DNA of 64,000 bases from Flammeovirgaceae bacterium (GTDB lineage: Bacteria; Bacteroidota; Bacteroidia; Cytophagales; Cyclobacteriaceae), in the NCBI GenBank assembly GCA_015180985.1, contig CP054185.1, forward strand, positions 2,913,225 to 2,977,224, read 5' to 3'. How positions within the stretch are numbered: the first letter of the stretch is position 1; every line of letters starts with the position of its first letter. The notes below the pieces were generated by a model. That model did no database searches, was not told the DNA's origin, and saw nothing but the letters and a program-made list of their open reading frames with translations. Of this stretch, positions 53,211 to 62,535 are shown one piece after another. The position numbers were made by a program, and so were the translations under genes.

Positions 53211-54509
53211 CTAAAGCGAATTAAGCAGGGCAGCAAGTTCAGCCGTAAGCGACCTGCGGCTATAATGTTCAACTCCACTTCCAGTTGTGGCGGTGTTGTT
53301 CTTCCAACCGGAAAACAACCGGAGCAAGCCCGCTTTTATTTCCTGCAGGTTATTCCGCTCAACAACAATTCCGGCTCCGGTTTTACTCAGGATGGATGCC
53401 GCATCGCCATCTGCAGGACCAATACCAAGTATGGGTCTTTTTGAACCCAGGTACTCAAATAACTTACCCGGTATATTTCCGGGAGCTATAACGCTGTTGG
53501 CAAGTACCAGCAGTAACACATCCGTTTGGTTGTACACATCAACCAGTTGACCATGAGGTACCTGGTTGCGGAAAGAGGTGATTCTTGATAACACGTCATC
53601 CGCTTGCACCCAACGCTGAAACGCACTGTTTACCTGACCAACAAATTCAATGGCTAGCACGGCTGCAAGTTCATTGTTTTCTTTACATGCCTCACGTGCG
53701 GCCAGCATAAACGGGCGCGGGTCGCGCAGTTCATCCACAACACCAAGGTGGCGTACCGTAAACTTATTGCCTTTTGAGTAACAGAGATTCGAAAAATCAT
53801 CTTCATCATACCCGTTGGTTATCAAAACGGTTTTACGGGCACCGAGCTCTTTAAACCAGTTTACATAATGCGGGGTAACCGTCAGTACACCATCAGCGGC
53901 AACAAGTACACGGTGCTCAAGCTGGCGATGGCGGGCGCGGGCCAGCAAAGTGAGGTGAAGTGTATCGAGCAAATCCCACCGGCTCCACGGATCGCGGAAA
54001 TCGGCTATCCATTTCAGGGAAGGGTTTTTCTTTTTTAGTGCTAACCCGATAAGGTGCATCGAGTGTGGCGGCCCGGTAGTAACAATAATGCGGATGTGAT
54101 TATGCTGAATAAAATCGTTCAGAAATTTTACAGCCGGCCGCTTCCAGAAAATTTTCGGATCGGGAATAAAAAAATTCCCGCGAATGAAAGCCGCGATAGT
54201 TTGAAAAACCGATTTTTTTCCTGTGGAAACATAGTCGGATGATTTCACCGGTCGCCCGGTTAACCAACCCGAGAGCCGGGCATAAGCCGAATAAGGTTCC
54301 CAGATCGGCAGTTTGATTATGTCTGCCTCCGGGGGAACATCCTTCAGCAACGATTCATCCTTTAATTCAAACGAAGGGTTCTCCGGTGTAAACACAAACG
54401 GTTCCCACCCAAATTGCGGCAGGTATTTTACAAACTTCAGCCACCGCTGCACCCCGCTCCCTCCGCTGGGCGGCCAGTAGTACGTAATAATCAGCACCCG
54501 TTTATTCAT
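53211..54509 (-). CDS. GT4-like glycosyltransferase
   Basis: 432 residues. The start MNKRVLIITYYWPPSGGSGVQRWLKFVKYLPQFGWEP and the middle ASILSKTGAGIVVERNNLQEIKAGLLRLF, with GKLFEYLGSKRPILGIGPADGDA, fit the GT4 family found in surface glycan loci. It is upstream of the flippase and GT4 genes and probably starts their operon. Confidence 0.88.
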   Translation of the reverse strand: MNKRVLIITYYWPPSGGSGVQRWLKFVKYLPQFGWEPFVFTPENPSFELKDESLLKDVPPEADIIKLPIWEPYSAYARLSGWLTGRPVKSSDYVSTGKKSVFQTIAAFIRGNFFIPDPKIFWKRPAVKFLNDFIQHNHIRIIVTTGPPHSMHLIGLALKKKNPSLKWIADFRDPWSRWDLLDTLHLTLLARARHRQLEHRVLVAADGVLTVTPHYVNWFKELGARKTVLITNGYDEDDFSNLCYSKGNKFTVRHLGVVDELRDPRPFMLAAREACKENNELAAVLAIEFVGQVNSAFQRWVQADDVLSRITSFRNQVPHGQLVDVYNQTDVLLLVLANSVIAPGNIPGKLFEYLGSKRPILGIGPADGDAASILSKTGAGIVVERNNLQEIKAGLLRLFSGWKNNTATTGSGVEHYSRRSLTAELAALLNSL

Positions 54510-54518
54510 GCTACGTCT

Positions 54519-54556
54519 GGTTGCCTGTTACCGGTAACCCGCAACAGGCAACCGGC
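54519..54556. repeat. Inverted repeat between GT4 gene and miaA
   Basis: GGTTGCCTGTT and AACAGGCAACC form an 11-bp stem with a 13-base loop (ACCGGTAACCCGC) just downstream of the miaA stop, on the minus strand. It may terminate miaA, but no T-tract follows. Confidence 0.5.
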
Positions 54557-54563
54557 AACAAGT

Positions 54564-55490
54564 TTATCCGATCAATCTAAGAATTTCATCCCAATCATCA
54601 GGGTTAACCCAATTAATTTCCGCATCGCGCCTGAACCACGTGAGTTGCCGCTTGGCATAGCGCCTGGAATTTCGCTTCAGCAGGCGGATGGCTTCGGTGC
54701 GATCGTACTTACCCTCCATAAAATCAAAAACCTCCTGGTAGCCTACCGTTTGCAGCGCATTTTTTGTACGGAAGGGATACAATTGCTCAGCTTCAGTAAA
54801 CAGTCCGGCTTCAATCATGCTGTCCATTCGTTCATCAATGCGCTTGTACAATAATTCGCGTTCAACATCCAATCCGATTTTAATCACCCGAAAGGGCAAC
54901 TGCCGCTTTTGTTTTTTCTGAAACTCTTTAATGGACTTGCCCGTTGCCAGTTTCACCTCCAGGGCGCGCAGCAACCGTTGCGGATTTTGCGCATCCAGCG
55001 TGTTAAAACTTTCAGGATCCACTTCGTTCAGTTTCGCCTGCAACCAGCTCAGTCCGTATTCAGCATAACGGTCAGTGAGTTCGTCACGAATCTCATCCGG
55101 AACTTCGGGTATATCATCAAAGCCTTCAAGCAGTGCTTTTACGTACAAGCCCGAACCTCCGCACACTATCAACCAATTGTATTTTTCAAACAGCCGGCAG
55201 GTTAATGCAAATGCCTCCTCGCCATAAGTAGCGGCATCATAATCCTCGGTAATAGTAAGGGAATTAATAAAGTGATGGCGTATTGCGGCAAGCTCTTCGG
55301 CAGAGGGCTTTGCGGTTCCGATTGTCAATTCCCTGTAAACCTGTCGCGAATCGGCCGAGATAATTTCCGTTTGCAGATGACGGGCCAGTTTAACAGCCAA
55401 GGCTGTTTTACCCGAAGCCGTTGGCCCGACAAGCACAATCAGTTTTTTTTTACTCCAATCCACCGGCCAAAAGTACAAACCTTCAATCAT
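54564..55490 (-). CDS. miaA: tRNA dimethylallyltransferase MiaA
   Basis: 308 residues. It prenylates A37 of tRNAs reading U-starting codons. P-loop GPTASGKTALAVKLARHLQ, substrate-binding DSRQVYRELTIGTAKPS, NPQRLLRALEV and ERMDSMIEAGLFTEAEQL, with YAKRQLTWFRRD near the C-terminus, all match. Start ATG at 55488-55490. Divergent from the next gene. Confidence 0.95.
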   Translation of the reverse strand: MIEGLYFWPVDWSKKKLIVLVGPTASGKTALAVKLARHLQTEIISADSRQVYRELTIGTAKPSAEELAAIRHHFINSLTITEDYDAATYGEEAFALTCRLFEKYNWLIVCGGSGLYVKALLEGFDDIPEVPDEIRDELTDRYAEYGLSWLQAKLNEVDPESFNTLDAQNPQRLLRALEVKLATGKSIKEFQKKQKRQLPFRVIKIGLDVERELLYKRIDERMDSMIEAGLFTEAEQLYPFRTKNALQTVGYQEVFDFMEGKYDRTEAIRLLKRNSRRYAKRQLTWFRRDAEINWVNPDDWDEILRLIG

Positions 55491-55528
55491 TTGCGGTTAT
55501 CCATTATCTTCGCGCCAAACAACCACGT

Positions 55529-55801
55529 ATGATTAAGTACACCGTACCCTTTCTTACCAAACTGGAGGAGCTGCTGGCCGAATCGGATTACACGCTGCGT
55601 TATGAAAAGGGTAATTTCAAATCGGGTTACTGCCTGCTGCGCGATCAGAAGATTATGATTGTCAATAAGTTCTATACAACCGAAGGCAAGATTAACGCCC
55701 TCCTCGATATTTTAAAGTCGGTGGAACTGGATAAGTCGCGCTTTTCTGAAAAAAGCCTGCGGTTGTATGAAGAGCTTACTCAAACAGAAGTAAAAGCTTG
55801 A
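55529..55801 (+). CDS. Conserved small hypothetical protein
   Basis: 90 residues from ATG at 55529 (MIKYTVPFLTKLEELLAESDYTLRYEKGNFKSGYCLLRDQKIMIVNKFYTTEGKINALLDIL). The longer frame to 55421 is inside the region opposite miaA and is unlikely. A Bacteroidota-type conserved protein without known function; the C-terminal helix-rich part has no metal or catalytic signature. Its stop overlaps the start of the MBL gene. Confidence 0.7.
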   Translation: MIKYTVPFLTKLEELLAESDYTLRYEKGNFKSGYCLLRDQKIMIVNKFYTTEGKINALLDILKSVELDKSRFSEKSLRLYEELTQTEVKA

Positions 55802-56562
55802 CCATTACCTTTCTCGGCACCGGCACCTCCCAGGGCGTACCCGTTATCGGGTGCACTTGCGAAGTGTGTACTTCGGTTGATTTCCGCGACAAACGCCTTC
55901 GTTCTTCCGTGCACATCCAAACCGGCAACCTAAGCCTGGTAATTGATACCGGTCCTGACTTCCGCCAGCAGATGCTACGCGAAAACATCGGGCAAATAGA
56001 TGCCATTTTATTTACCCATGCCCACCGCGACCATACTGCCGGGCTTGACGATGTGCGCGCCTATAACTTCAAGCAAAACATCAATATGCCGGTGTATGGC
56101 ACAACCGAAACACTTCATCAGATTCAGTCCGACTTTGCCTATATCTTCGGCCCCGACAATTACCCCGGCCTGCCGCGCATTACCTTATTCCCAATTACCT
56201 CAAAACCTTTTTCCATTAACAATGTTGAAATTATTCCGTTACCGGTGCTGCACCTTAAGCTACCGGTTCTTGGTTTCCGCATCGGCAGTTTCGCATACAT
56301 TACCGATGCCAATTACATTCCCGAGGAAACCCTGGAAAAGCTTCGCGGAATAAAACACCTTGTACTCAATGCCCTGCAGCGCGAGCCGCACATTTCGCAC
56401 TTTAACCTGGACGAAGCCATCGGCATGGTAAAAAAAATCAATCCCGAAAAGGCCTGGTTTACACACATCAGCCATAAACTGGGTACACAGCGGAACATCG
56501 AAAAAGAATTGCCCGAAGGAATTGCACTGGCGTGGGATGGGTTACAGCTTTCAATAGCGTAA
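55798..56562 (+). CDS. MBL-fold metal-dependent hydrolase, PhnP-like
   Basis: 254 residues with a TTG start at 55798 that overlaps the preceding TGA (TTGA), which indicates translational coupling. The family start TITFLGTGTSQGVPVIGC supports this choice. Metal ligands: ILFTHAHRDHTAGLDD (HxHxDH), the Asp in VIDTGPDFRQQ and HISH near the C-terminus. PhnP-like enzymes cleave cyclic phosphates. Substrate unknown here. Confidence 0.88.
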   Translation: MTITFLGTGTSQGVPVIGCTCEVCTSVDFRDKRLRSSVHIQTGNLSLVIDTGPDFRQQMLRENIGQIDAILFTHAHRDHTAGLDDVRAYNFKQNINMPVYGTTETLHQIQSDFAYIFGPDNYPGLPRITLFPITSKPFSINNVEIIPLPVLHLKLPVLGFRIGSFAYITDANYIPEETLEKLRGIKHLVLNALQREPHISHFNLDEAIGMVKKINPEKAWFTHISHKLGTQRNIEKELPEGIALAWDGLQLSIA

Positions 56563-56564
56563 CC

Positions 56565-58112
56565 GTGCATAACAATTACTACTTTCTGCGACAACTTACC
56601 GGGGCGTTGGCCAGCCGGCTAACGGGCAGTGTCGTTTCGCAATGTTATAGTCAGCATGCTGACGAACTGATACTGCAATTTGAAACAGCTAAAAAACCGT
56701 TCTTCATACGGGCCTCGCTGCAGCCGCAGTTTTGCTGCCTTTCCTTTCCGGATGATGTAAAGCGGGCACGCAAAAACAGCATCGATCTCTTTCAGGAAAT
56801 CATCGGTTGCCGGGTTACAAAGCTAAACCAGTTTATGAACGAGCGGAGCTTCAGCATAGAACTGGAGGATAATCATTTACTCTTATTCAAAATGCATGGC
56901 AACCGGGCCAACATCATCTTATTTATTGAGTTGAAACCGGTAAAACTGTTTCGGAATCAATTGGTACAGGATTACTCCCTCCGACTGGAAGATCTGAATC
57001 AATCAATCGATTTTTCGCGGGCATCGTTCGAAAAGAACTTACCGAACCTGCAACATTGCTATTTCACCTTCGGTAAACCCGTATGGCACTACCTGGCTGC
57101 ACAAAATTTTTATTCAAAATCAACTGAAATAAAGTGGAGCCTGTTTAACGAAACAATTAAGTTACTCGAAAACCCGAGCTACTTTATTATAAACGAACAG
57201 AATTCAGTACACTTCTCCCTGCTTCCGGTTTACGAAGTGAGCCGGTCATTTACAGATCCAATCATTGCTATTAATGAGTTTTTCATGGTGCACCAGGCCA
57301 CCCAAGCACTGATGTGTGAAAGACAGCAGGCAATACACCTGTTGAATAAAAAAATTGAGCAAAGCAGAAGTTACATTGAGCGCAACGAAGCAAAACTAAA
57401 CGAAATTGAGCACGACAACCATTTCAACGTTTGGGCCGACCTGCTGATGGCCAACCTGACCAACCTGAAAGCCGGAATAGAAACTGCAACGGTTTTAAAC
57501 TTTTATACCAACCAGCCCGAAGTGATTAAGCTTAAAAAAGAATTATCCATTCAGAAAAATGCCGAAATTTTTTACCGCAAAGCCAAAAACAGGTTGCTTG
57601 AAATTCAGCAGTTAAAACAAGGTATAACCCTGAAACATCAGCAGGTTGCTATGCTTGAAGGCCAGCTAAAGCAGGTGCAGCAGGCCGATGACCTGCGTGC
57701 CCTCAGGCTGTTGATGAAGGAGTTTAATCTTATTCAAACAGGAAAAGAAAAAACAATCGCATTACCGTATCGTGAAGTGGAATTTAACGGCTTTAAAATC
57801 TGGATTGGCAAAAACGCACAAAGCAACGATGAACTCACACAGAAGTACTCCTACAAAGACGACCTGTGGCTGCACGCCAAAGATGTTGCCGGGTCGCACG
57901 TACTGGTAAAGCACCAGGCCGGCAAACCTTTCCCGAAGCCGGTTATTGAACGGGCCGCGCAACTGGCGGCTTATCATTCCAAACGAAAAAGTGATTCGCT
58001 TTGCCCGGTAACCATTACCGCAAAAAAATATGTACGCAAACGCAAGGGCGATCCTCCCGGAATGGTTGTTGTAGAGCGGGAGGATGTTGTTATGGTTGAA
58101 CCCAGGCAATGA
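56565..58112 (+). CDS. NFACT-family ribosome quality control protein (RqcH-like)
   Basis: 515 residues with a GTG start at 56565 (GTG CAT AAC AAT TAC TAC), the position where homologues begin MHNNYYFLRQL; the longer ATG frame overlaps the MBL gene. An NFACT-N part (about 1-180), a coiled-coil middle (about 240-350, rich in K, Q, E and L) and NFACT-R (about 430-515: DDLWLHAKDVAGSHVLVKHQAGKPFP) are visible. RqcH adds alanine tails to nascent chains on the 50S subunit. In this window smpB gives a second rescue pathway. Confidence 0.88.
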   Translation: MHNNYYFLRQLTGALASRLTGSVVSQCYSQHADELILQFETAKKPFFIRASLQPQFCCLSFPDDVKRARKNSIDLFQEIIGCRVTKLNQFMNERSFSIELEDNHLLLFKMHGNRANIILFIELKPVKLFRNQLVQDYSLRLEDLNQSIDFSRASFEKNLPNLQHCYFTFGKPVWHYLAAQNFYSKSTEIKWSLFNETIKLLENPSYFIINEQNSVHFSLLPVYEVSRSFTDPIIAINEFFMVHQATQALMCERQQAIHLLNKKIEQSRSYIERNEAKLNEIEHDNHFNVWADLLMANLTNLKAGIETATVLNFYTNQPEVIKLKKELSIQKNAEIFYRKAKNRLLEIQQLKQGITLKHQQVAMLEGQLKQVQQADDLRALRLLMKEFNLIQTGKEKTIALPYREVEFNGFKIWIGKNAQSNDELTQKYSYKDDLWLHAKDVAGSHVLVKHQAGKPFPKPVIERAAQLAAYHSKRKSDSLCPVTITAKKYVRKRKGDPPGMVVVEREDVVMVEPRQ

Positions 58113-58141
58113 TTTGATTTTACGCCTCAACCAATCAAGAG

Positions 58142-58175
58142 GTGCTTCGTCACACCCTTAAGCGTGACTCAGCAC
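58142..58175. repeat. Hairpin between convergent RqcH-like and pyk genes
   Basis: GTGCT-TC-GTCAC and GTGAC-TC-AGCAC form two paired steps with a short loop. It is in the 73-bp gap between two convergent genes and may serve both as terminator, although no T-tract is visible on either side. Confidence 0.45.
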
Positions 58176-58185
58176 AACAGTCAAT

Positions 58186-59619
58186 TTACTTCACAACATT
58201 TATCCGCAATGTATTGGTGCGCTGGCGTTCCTGTATGGGCATGCTGGCCAGCACAATAAAAATATCACCTGGTTGCACGTGCCCTTCCTGCTTCAGGATT
58301 TTTTCCACATCGGCAATGGTTTCATCGGTAGAATTATGCTTATCGTAATGGTAAGCGCGGGCGCCCCACACCAGGTTAATGGTATTCAGCAGCGACTTGT
58401 TTCCGGTAAACACAAAAATGTTGGTGTTGGGTCGGTGCGAAGATGATTTGAATGCCGTGTATCCCGATGAGGTCATTCCCACAATCGCTTTTGCGCCTAC
58501 ATCCTTGGCCAATTTGCAGGCAGCCAGCACCAGGCTGTCGTTCAGGTAAATGGGCGACTTCGGATCTACATCGCGGAAGCGGTAATACATCTTCTCATTC
58601 TTCTCAACCGAGGCAATTGTACGCACCATGCTTCGGATAACTTCAATCGGATATTTTCCGGCTGCCGTTTCAGCCGAAAGCATCACAGCATCTGCACCAT
58701 CCATTACCGCATTGGCCACATCGTTGGTCTCGGCTCGGGTAGGCCGTGGGTTTTCAATCATGCTCTCCATCATCTGGGTGGCCACAATCACGGGTTTGCT
58801 GGCTTTGTTGCATTTCTCAACAAGCATTTTCTGCACCATAGGCACTTCTTCCAGCCATATTTCAACACCCAGATCGCCCCGCGCCACCATTACGGCATCG
58901 GTGGCATTGATGATGTCATCAATGTTGCTTAACGCTTCGGGCTTTTCAATCTTGGCCACGATGCGCGATGTTGATTTTTTCTTTTCGATGATGTCGCGAA
59001 GTATTTTAATATCCTGCGCTTTGCGTACAAATGACAGGGCAATCCACTCAATGTTATTCTTCAGGCCAAACTCCAAATCTTCCATATCCTTCTCGGTAAG
59101 CGAGGGTGCCGTTACTTTACTGAAGGGCAGGTTTATGCCTTTGCGTGATTTAATCGGTCCGCCATACACCACTTCGGTAACAATGTCTACATCCCGTACT
59201 TCCACTACCTTCAATTCAATCTTACCGTCATCAATCAGCACCAGGTCGCCCACCTTTACATCTTTCGGTAAATTTTTGTATGAAGTGCTGGCGATTTCAT
59301 TGTTGCCTATCAGTTCGCGGGTGGTGATAATGAACGTTTGCCCGCGCTGAATCTCCACATCGGGTTTCATTTCCTGGATGCGTATTTTCGGGCCTTGCAA
59401 ATCGAGCAGCAGGGCTACGGTAGAGCCGAGTTCTTCATTGATTTCACGGACGTTATTAATCACGCTCTGGTGGTCGGCATGGGTGCCGTGCGAAAAGTTC
59501 AGCCTGAAAACATCCACACCTTCTTTCACCAGGGCACGCAGCATTTCCTTCGAGTTGGATGCCGGGCCAATGGTGGCTACAATTTTTGTTTTGTTGTACG
59601 AAATTTTCTCCGTTATCAT
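58186..59619 (-). CDS. pyk: Pyruvate kinase
   Basis: 477 residues. It makes pyruvate and ATP in glycolysis. Core motifs: TKIVATIGPASNSKEMLRALVKEGVDVFRLNFSHG, LLLDLQGPKIRI, IDDGKIEL, ARGDLGVEI, VATQMMESMIENPRPTRAETNDVANAVMDGADAVMLSAETAAGKYP. It is preceded by the IPExxxVDY gene, only 2 bp away. The gene order IPExxxVDY-pyk divergent from acpP is seen in Bacteroidota. Confidence 0.97.
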   Translation of the reverse strand: MITEKISYNKTKIVATIGPASNSKEMLRALVKEGVDVFRLNFSHGTHADHQSVINNVREINEELGSTVALLLDLQGPKIRIQEMKPDVEIQRGQTFIITTRELIGNNEIASTSYKNLPKDVKVGDLVLIDDGKIELKVVEVRDVDIVTEVVYGGPIKSRKGINLPFSKVTAPSLTEKDMEDLEFGLKNNIEWIALSFVRKAQDIKILRDIIEKKKSTSRIVAKIEKPEALSNIDDIINATDAVMVARGDLGVEIWLEEVPMVQKMLVEKCNKASKPVIVATQMMESMIENPRPTRAETNDVANAVMDGADAVMLSAETAAGKYPIEVIRSMVRTIASVEKNEKMYYRFRDVDPKSPIYLNDSLVLAACKLAKDVGAKAIVGMTSSGYTAFKSSSHRPNTNIFVFTGNKSLLNTINLVWGARAYHYDKHNSTDETIADVEKILKQEGHVQPGDIFIVLASMPIQERQRTNTLRINVVK

Positions 59620-59621
59620 GG

Positions 59622-60044
59622 TTAAAAAATAAAATTCACTTTCGACTTCAGACTCTCCAGCGGAATAGGAGCTACCAGTTCAACCATCGGCAGGTTACGC
59701 ACCTTTTCAACCACCATGGCGGTAAAGCCGGGTTCCTCAGCCTGAGTCAAAAGTATAAAATCGAAGTGAGGAAATTCAGGTACCAATAAATGCCTGGCGG
59801 CTGTCTGATCAACCGGTTTGTTTTTGAACAATTTCAATCGGTTGAGGCGTGTTTCATACGCGAAAAAATTAAAATACTTTTCACCTTCTTTCTTAAAGCC
59901 AACGGCAAGGTCGGGCTGGCGCACCAGGCGGAAACCCGTTTGCCGGTTTATGGCCCATGCCAGTTTGTACCCCTTAGCCGTACTGGCAATACCGGTTAGT
60001 TTAAAGTTGTACGCGTACTCAATAACCAGCTTGTTTTTCTTCAT
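59622..60044 (-). CDS. IPExxxVDY-family protein
   Basis: 140 residues, a conserved Bacteroidota family of unknown function named for a short motif; here it reads LVPEFPHFDFIL instead of the exact IPExxxVDY. A beta-rich N-terminal part (KLVIEYAYNFKLTGIASTAKGYKLAWAIN) and an alpha-helical end (AMVVEKVRNLPMVELV) are visible. It is the first gene before pyk and divergent from acpP. Confidence 0.75.
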   Translation of the reverse strand: MKKNKLVIEYAYNFKLTGIASTAKGYKLAWAINRQTGFRLVRQPDLAVGFKKEGEKYFNFFAYETRLNRLKLFKNKPVDQTAARHLLVPEFPHFDFILLTQAEEPGFTAMVVEKVRNLPMVELVAPIPLESLKSKVNFIF

Positions 60045-60095
60045 TTTTATCAGGCAATTGCCGGTTTTTACAATTCAGGCGGGCATTAAAAAAGT

Positions 60096-60126
60096 TTGAC
60101 AATATTGCATTAAATCTCTTTCTTTG
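60096..60126 (+). promoter_or_regulatory. Promoter of acpP-fabF
   Basis: TTG at 60096-60098 and TTTCTTTG at 60119-60126 (TAnnTTTG with A replaced by T), spaced 20 bp, precede acpP by about 33 bp. A good match to the Bacteroidota consensus. Confidence 0.5.
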
Positions 60127-60159
60127 CACTGAATTTTTAAAATCCTAAAACTCACAAAC

Positions 60160-60399
60160 ATGTCTGAAATCGCACAAAAAGTAAAACAGATCATCATCGA
60201 CAAACTGGGCGTTGAAGAATCTGAAGTTACTCCTGAAGCAAGTTTTACAAACGACCTTGGCGCTGACTCTCTTGACACCGTGGAACTCATTATGGAGTTC
60301 GAGAAAGAATTTAACATCTCCATTCCTGACGATCAGGCTGAGAACATCTCAACCGTTGGCCAGGCTATTTCTTACCTGGAGCAAAACGTAAAGAAATAA
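60160..60399 (+). CDS. acpP: Acyl carrier protein
   Basis: 79 residues, acidic. The phosphopantetheine site is S37 in [13 protein letters not shown]. It carries acyl chains in fatty acid synthesis. Followed 36 bp later by fabF, the normal order. Confidence 0.98.
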   Translation: MSEIAQKVKQIIIDKLGVEESEVTPEASFTNDLGADSLDTVELIMEFEKEFNISIPDDQAENISTVGQAISYLEQNVKK

Positions 60400-60435
60400 C
60401 AAGGGCGGTTACGCTCTTTTAATTCAACTTTTAAC

Positions 60436-61683
60436 ATGACCTTAAAACGAGTAGTCGTTACCGGGCTTGGTGCACTCACACCCATTGGCAACACCCTCAC
60501 CGAATATTGGGAGGGGCTGAAAAAGGGTGTAAGCGGAGCTGCGCCCATTACCCGGTTTGACGCCTCGCAGTTTAAGACCAGGTTTGCCTGCGAAATAAAA
60601 AACTTCGACATCGGCAACCACATGGATCGCAAAGAGGCCCGCAAGATGGACCCCTTTGCCCAGTACGCCATGGTGGTGGTTGATGAAGCTATCAAAGATT
60701 CACAGCTTCCCCTGAATGAACTTAACCCTAACCGGGTGGGTGTAATCTGGGGATCGGGCATTGGCGGGCTGCTTACCTTTCAGGAAGAGGTAAAGTCGTA
60801 CGCCAAAGGCGATGGCACCCCGCGTTTTAACCCGTTCTTCATACCGAAAATGATCCCTGACCTGAGTGCCGGGCATATTTCCATCAAGTACGGCTTTCGC
60901 GGACCTAACTTTGTTACTGTTTCAGCCTGCGCTTCATCAACCAATGCCATCTACGATGCCTTTACCTACATTCGCTTAGGCAAAGCCGATGTAATTGTAT
61001 CGGGGGGGTCTGAGGCAGCTGTTTGCGAAGCGGGTGTTGGCGGTTTCAACGCCATGAAAGCGCTTAGCGAACGCAACGATGACCCGGCAACCGCTTCACG
61101 CCCATACGATAAAGACCGCGATGGTTTTGTGTTGGGCGAAGGTGCAGGCGCTTTGATTCTGGAAGAATACGAGCACGCCAAAAAGCGTGGTGCTAAAATC
61201 TATGCCGAAGTAATTGGCGGGGGTATGTCGGCCGATGCTTACCACATTACCGCACCGCACCCCGAAGGTGCCGGAATAACCCAGGTAATGTTTAATGCAC
61301 TTGAGGATGCCGGCATAGCGCCAACCGAAGTAGATTACATAAATACACATGGCACTTCTACTCCGCTGGGCGATATTGGCGAGATTAAAGCCATACAACA
61401 GGTATTTGGTAACCATGCGTACAAAATGAACATCAGTTCAACCAAATCGATGACGGGCCACCTGCTCGGGGCAGCGGGCGCCATCGAAAGCATTGCCTGC
61501 CTGCTGGCCATTAACCAATCGGTGGTGCCGCCCACCATCAACCATTTTACCGATGATGACGGGCTTGATCCAAAACTCAACCTAACGTTTAACAAAGCCC
61601 AGCAGCGCGAAGTAAAGGTTGCCCTGAGCAATACATTCGGGTTTGGCGGGCATAACTTCTCCATTTTGCTTAAAAAGGTGTAG
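60436..61683 (+). CDS. fabF: Beta-ketoacyl-ACP synthase II
   Basis: 415 residues. Catalytic C165 in VSACASSTNAIYDAF, His in INTHGTSTPLGD and His in SNTFGFGGHNFS are visible. It elongates acyl-ACP chains with malonyl-ACP. It shares the acpP transcript. The rnc gene starts 80 bp later and may belong to the same unit. Confidence 0.97.
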   Translation: MTLKRVVVTGLGALTPIGNTLTEYWEGLKKGVSGAAPITRFDASQFKTRFACEIKNFDIGNHMDRKEARKMDPFAQYAMVVVDEAIKDSQLPLNELNPNRVGVIWGSGIGGLLTFQEEVKSYAKGDGTPRFNPFFIPKMIPDLSAGHISIKYGFRGPNFVTVSACASSTNAIYDAFTYIRLGKADVIVSGGSEAAVCEAGVGGFNAMKALSERNDDPATASRPYDKDRDGFVLGEGAGALILEEYEHAKKRGAKIYAEVIGGGMSADAYHITAPHPEGAGITQVMFNALEDAGIAPTEVDYINTHGTSTPLGDIGEIKAIQQVFGNHAYKMNISSTKSMTGHLLGAAGAIESIACLLAINQSVVPPTINHFTDDDGLDPKLNLTFNKAQQREVKVALSNTFGFGGHNFSILLKKV

Positions 61684-61762
61684 TTCCTTTTTTGCCTCAA
61701 TGCCGTACCTTCTGCCATTTTCGTGTTATCTTTCGTACCGGTAAAACGAATTCAGCGCAGTT

Positions 61763-62503
61763 GTGTGGCGTTTACTTAAAATCCCAAAAAACAAATGCAC
61801 TACCGATAAAAAACTGATTACCGCCATAAAAACGGTGGCCGGTTTTACGCCTTCTAATCTTGAACTGTACAGGTTAGCTACTTTACACAGCTCCATCGCC
61901 AAAGAAAACGGCCATGGCTTTAAAGAAAGCAATGAACGGCTGGAGTACCTGGGCGATGCCATTTTGGGCGCAGCTGTAGCCGATTACCTGTTTATGAAGT
62001 TCCCTTACAAAAGCGAGGGCTTTCTTACTGAAATCCGGTCGCGTATTGTGAACCGTGAATCGCTAAACCTGCTGGCCCGCAAAATCGGCATTGGCTCTAT
62101 TGTTCAGTTCGACCAGAAGAATACCCAACTGCAACAGGTTATCCTGGGTAATACACTGGAAGCGATTGTTGGCGCCATTTATCTTGATAAGGGCTACCTC
62201 CGCTGCAAACGGTTTGTTATCAACAAACTAATAGTACCTCATTACGATATCGAAGAACTGATTGCCACCCATTCCAACTTTAAAAGCAAAGTAATTGAGT
62301 GGGGCCAACGTGAAGGAAAAGAAATCCGGTTTGAAATTGTAAGCATTAAAAAAGGCAGGCAGCATAAAGAATTTACCGCCCAGGTATTTGTTAATGGCCA
62401 GCCGCAAGGCACCGGCCACGGCATCAGCAAGAAAAAAGCCGAGCAGGATGCGGCCTTTAAAACCTGCGAAATGCTCAACATCCTCAGCGAAACTTCCGGT
62501 TAA
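61763..62503 (+). CDS. rnc: Ribonuclease III
   Basis: 246 residues. RNase III signature ERLEYLGDAILGAAVADYLF with the metal Glu/Asp, EAIVGAIYLDKGYLRCKRFV second metal region and a C-terminal double-stranded RNA-binding domain (KSKVIEWGQREGKEIRFEIVSIKKGRQHKEFTAQVFVNGQPQGTGHGISKKKAEQDAAFK). It processes rRNA and other dsRNA. Start ATG-like codon at 61763 preceded by poor SD, as usual. Confidence 0.95.
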   Translation: MWRLLKIPKNKCTTDKKLITAIKTVAGFTPSNLELYRLATLHSSIAKENGHGFKESNERLEYLGDAILGAAVADYLFMKFPYKSEGFLTEIRSRIVNRESLNLLARKIGIGSIVQFDQKNTQLQQVILGNTLEAIVGAIYLDKGYLRCKRFVINKLIVPHYDIEELIATHSNFKSKVIEWGQREGKEIRFEIVSIKKGRQHKEFTAQVFVNGQPQGTGHGISKKKAEQDAAFKTCEMLNILSETSG

Positions 62504-62535
62504 TTACCGTTTATTGCACACTGATTACCTGACTC

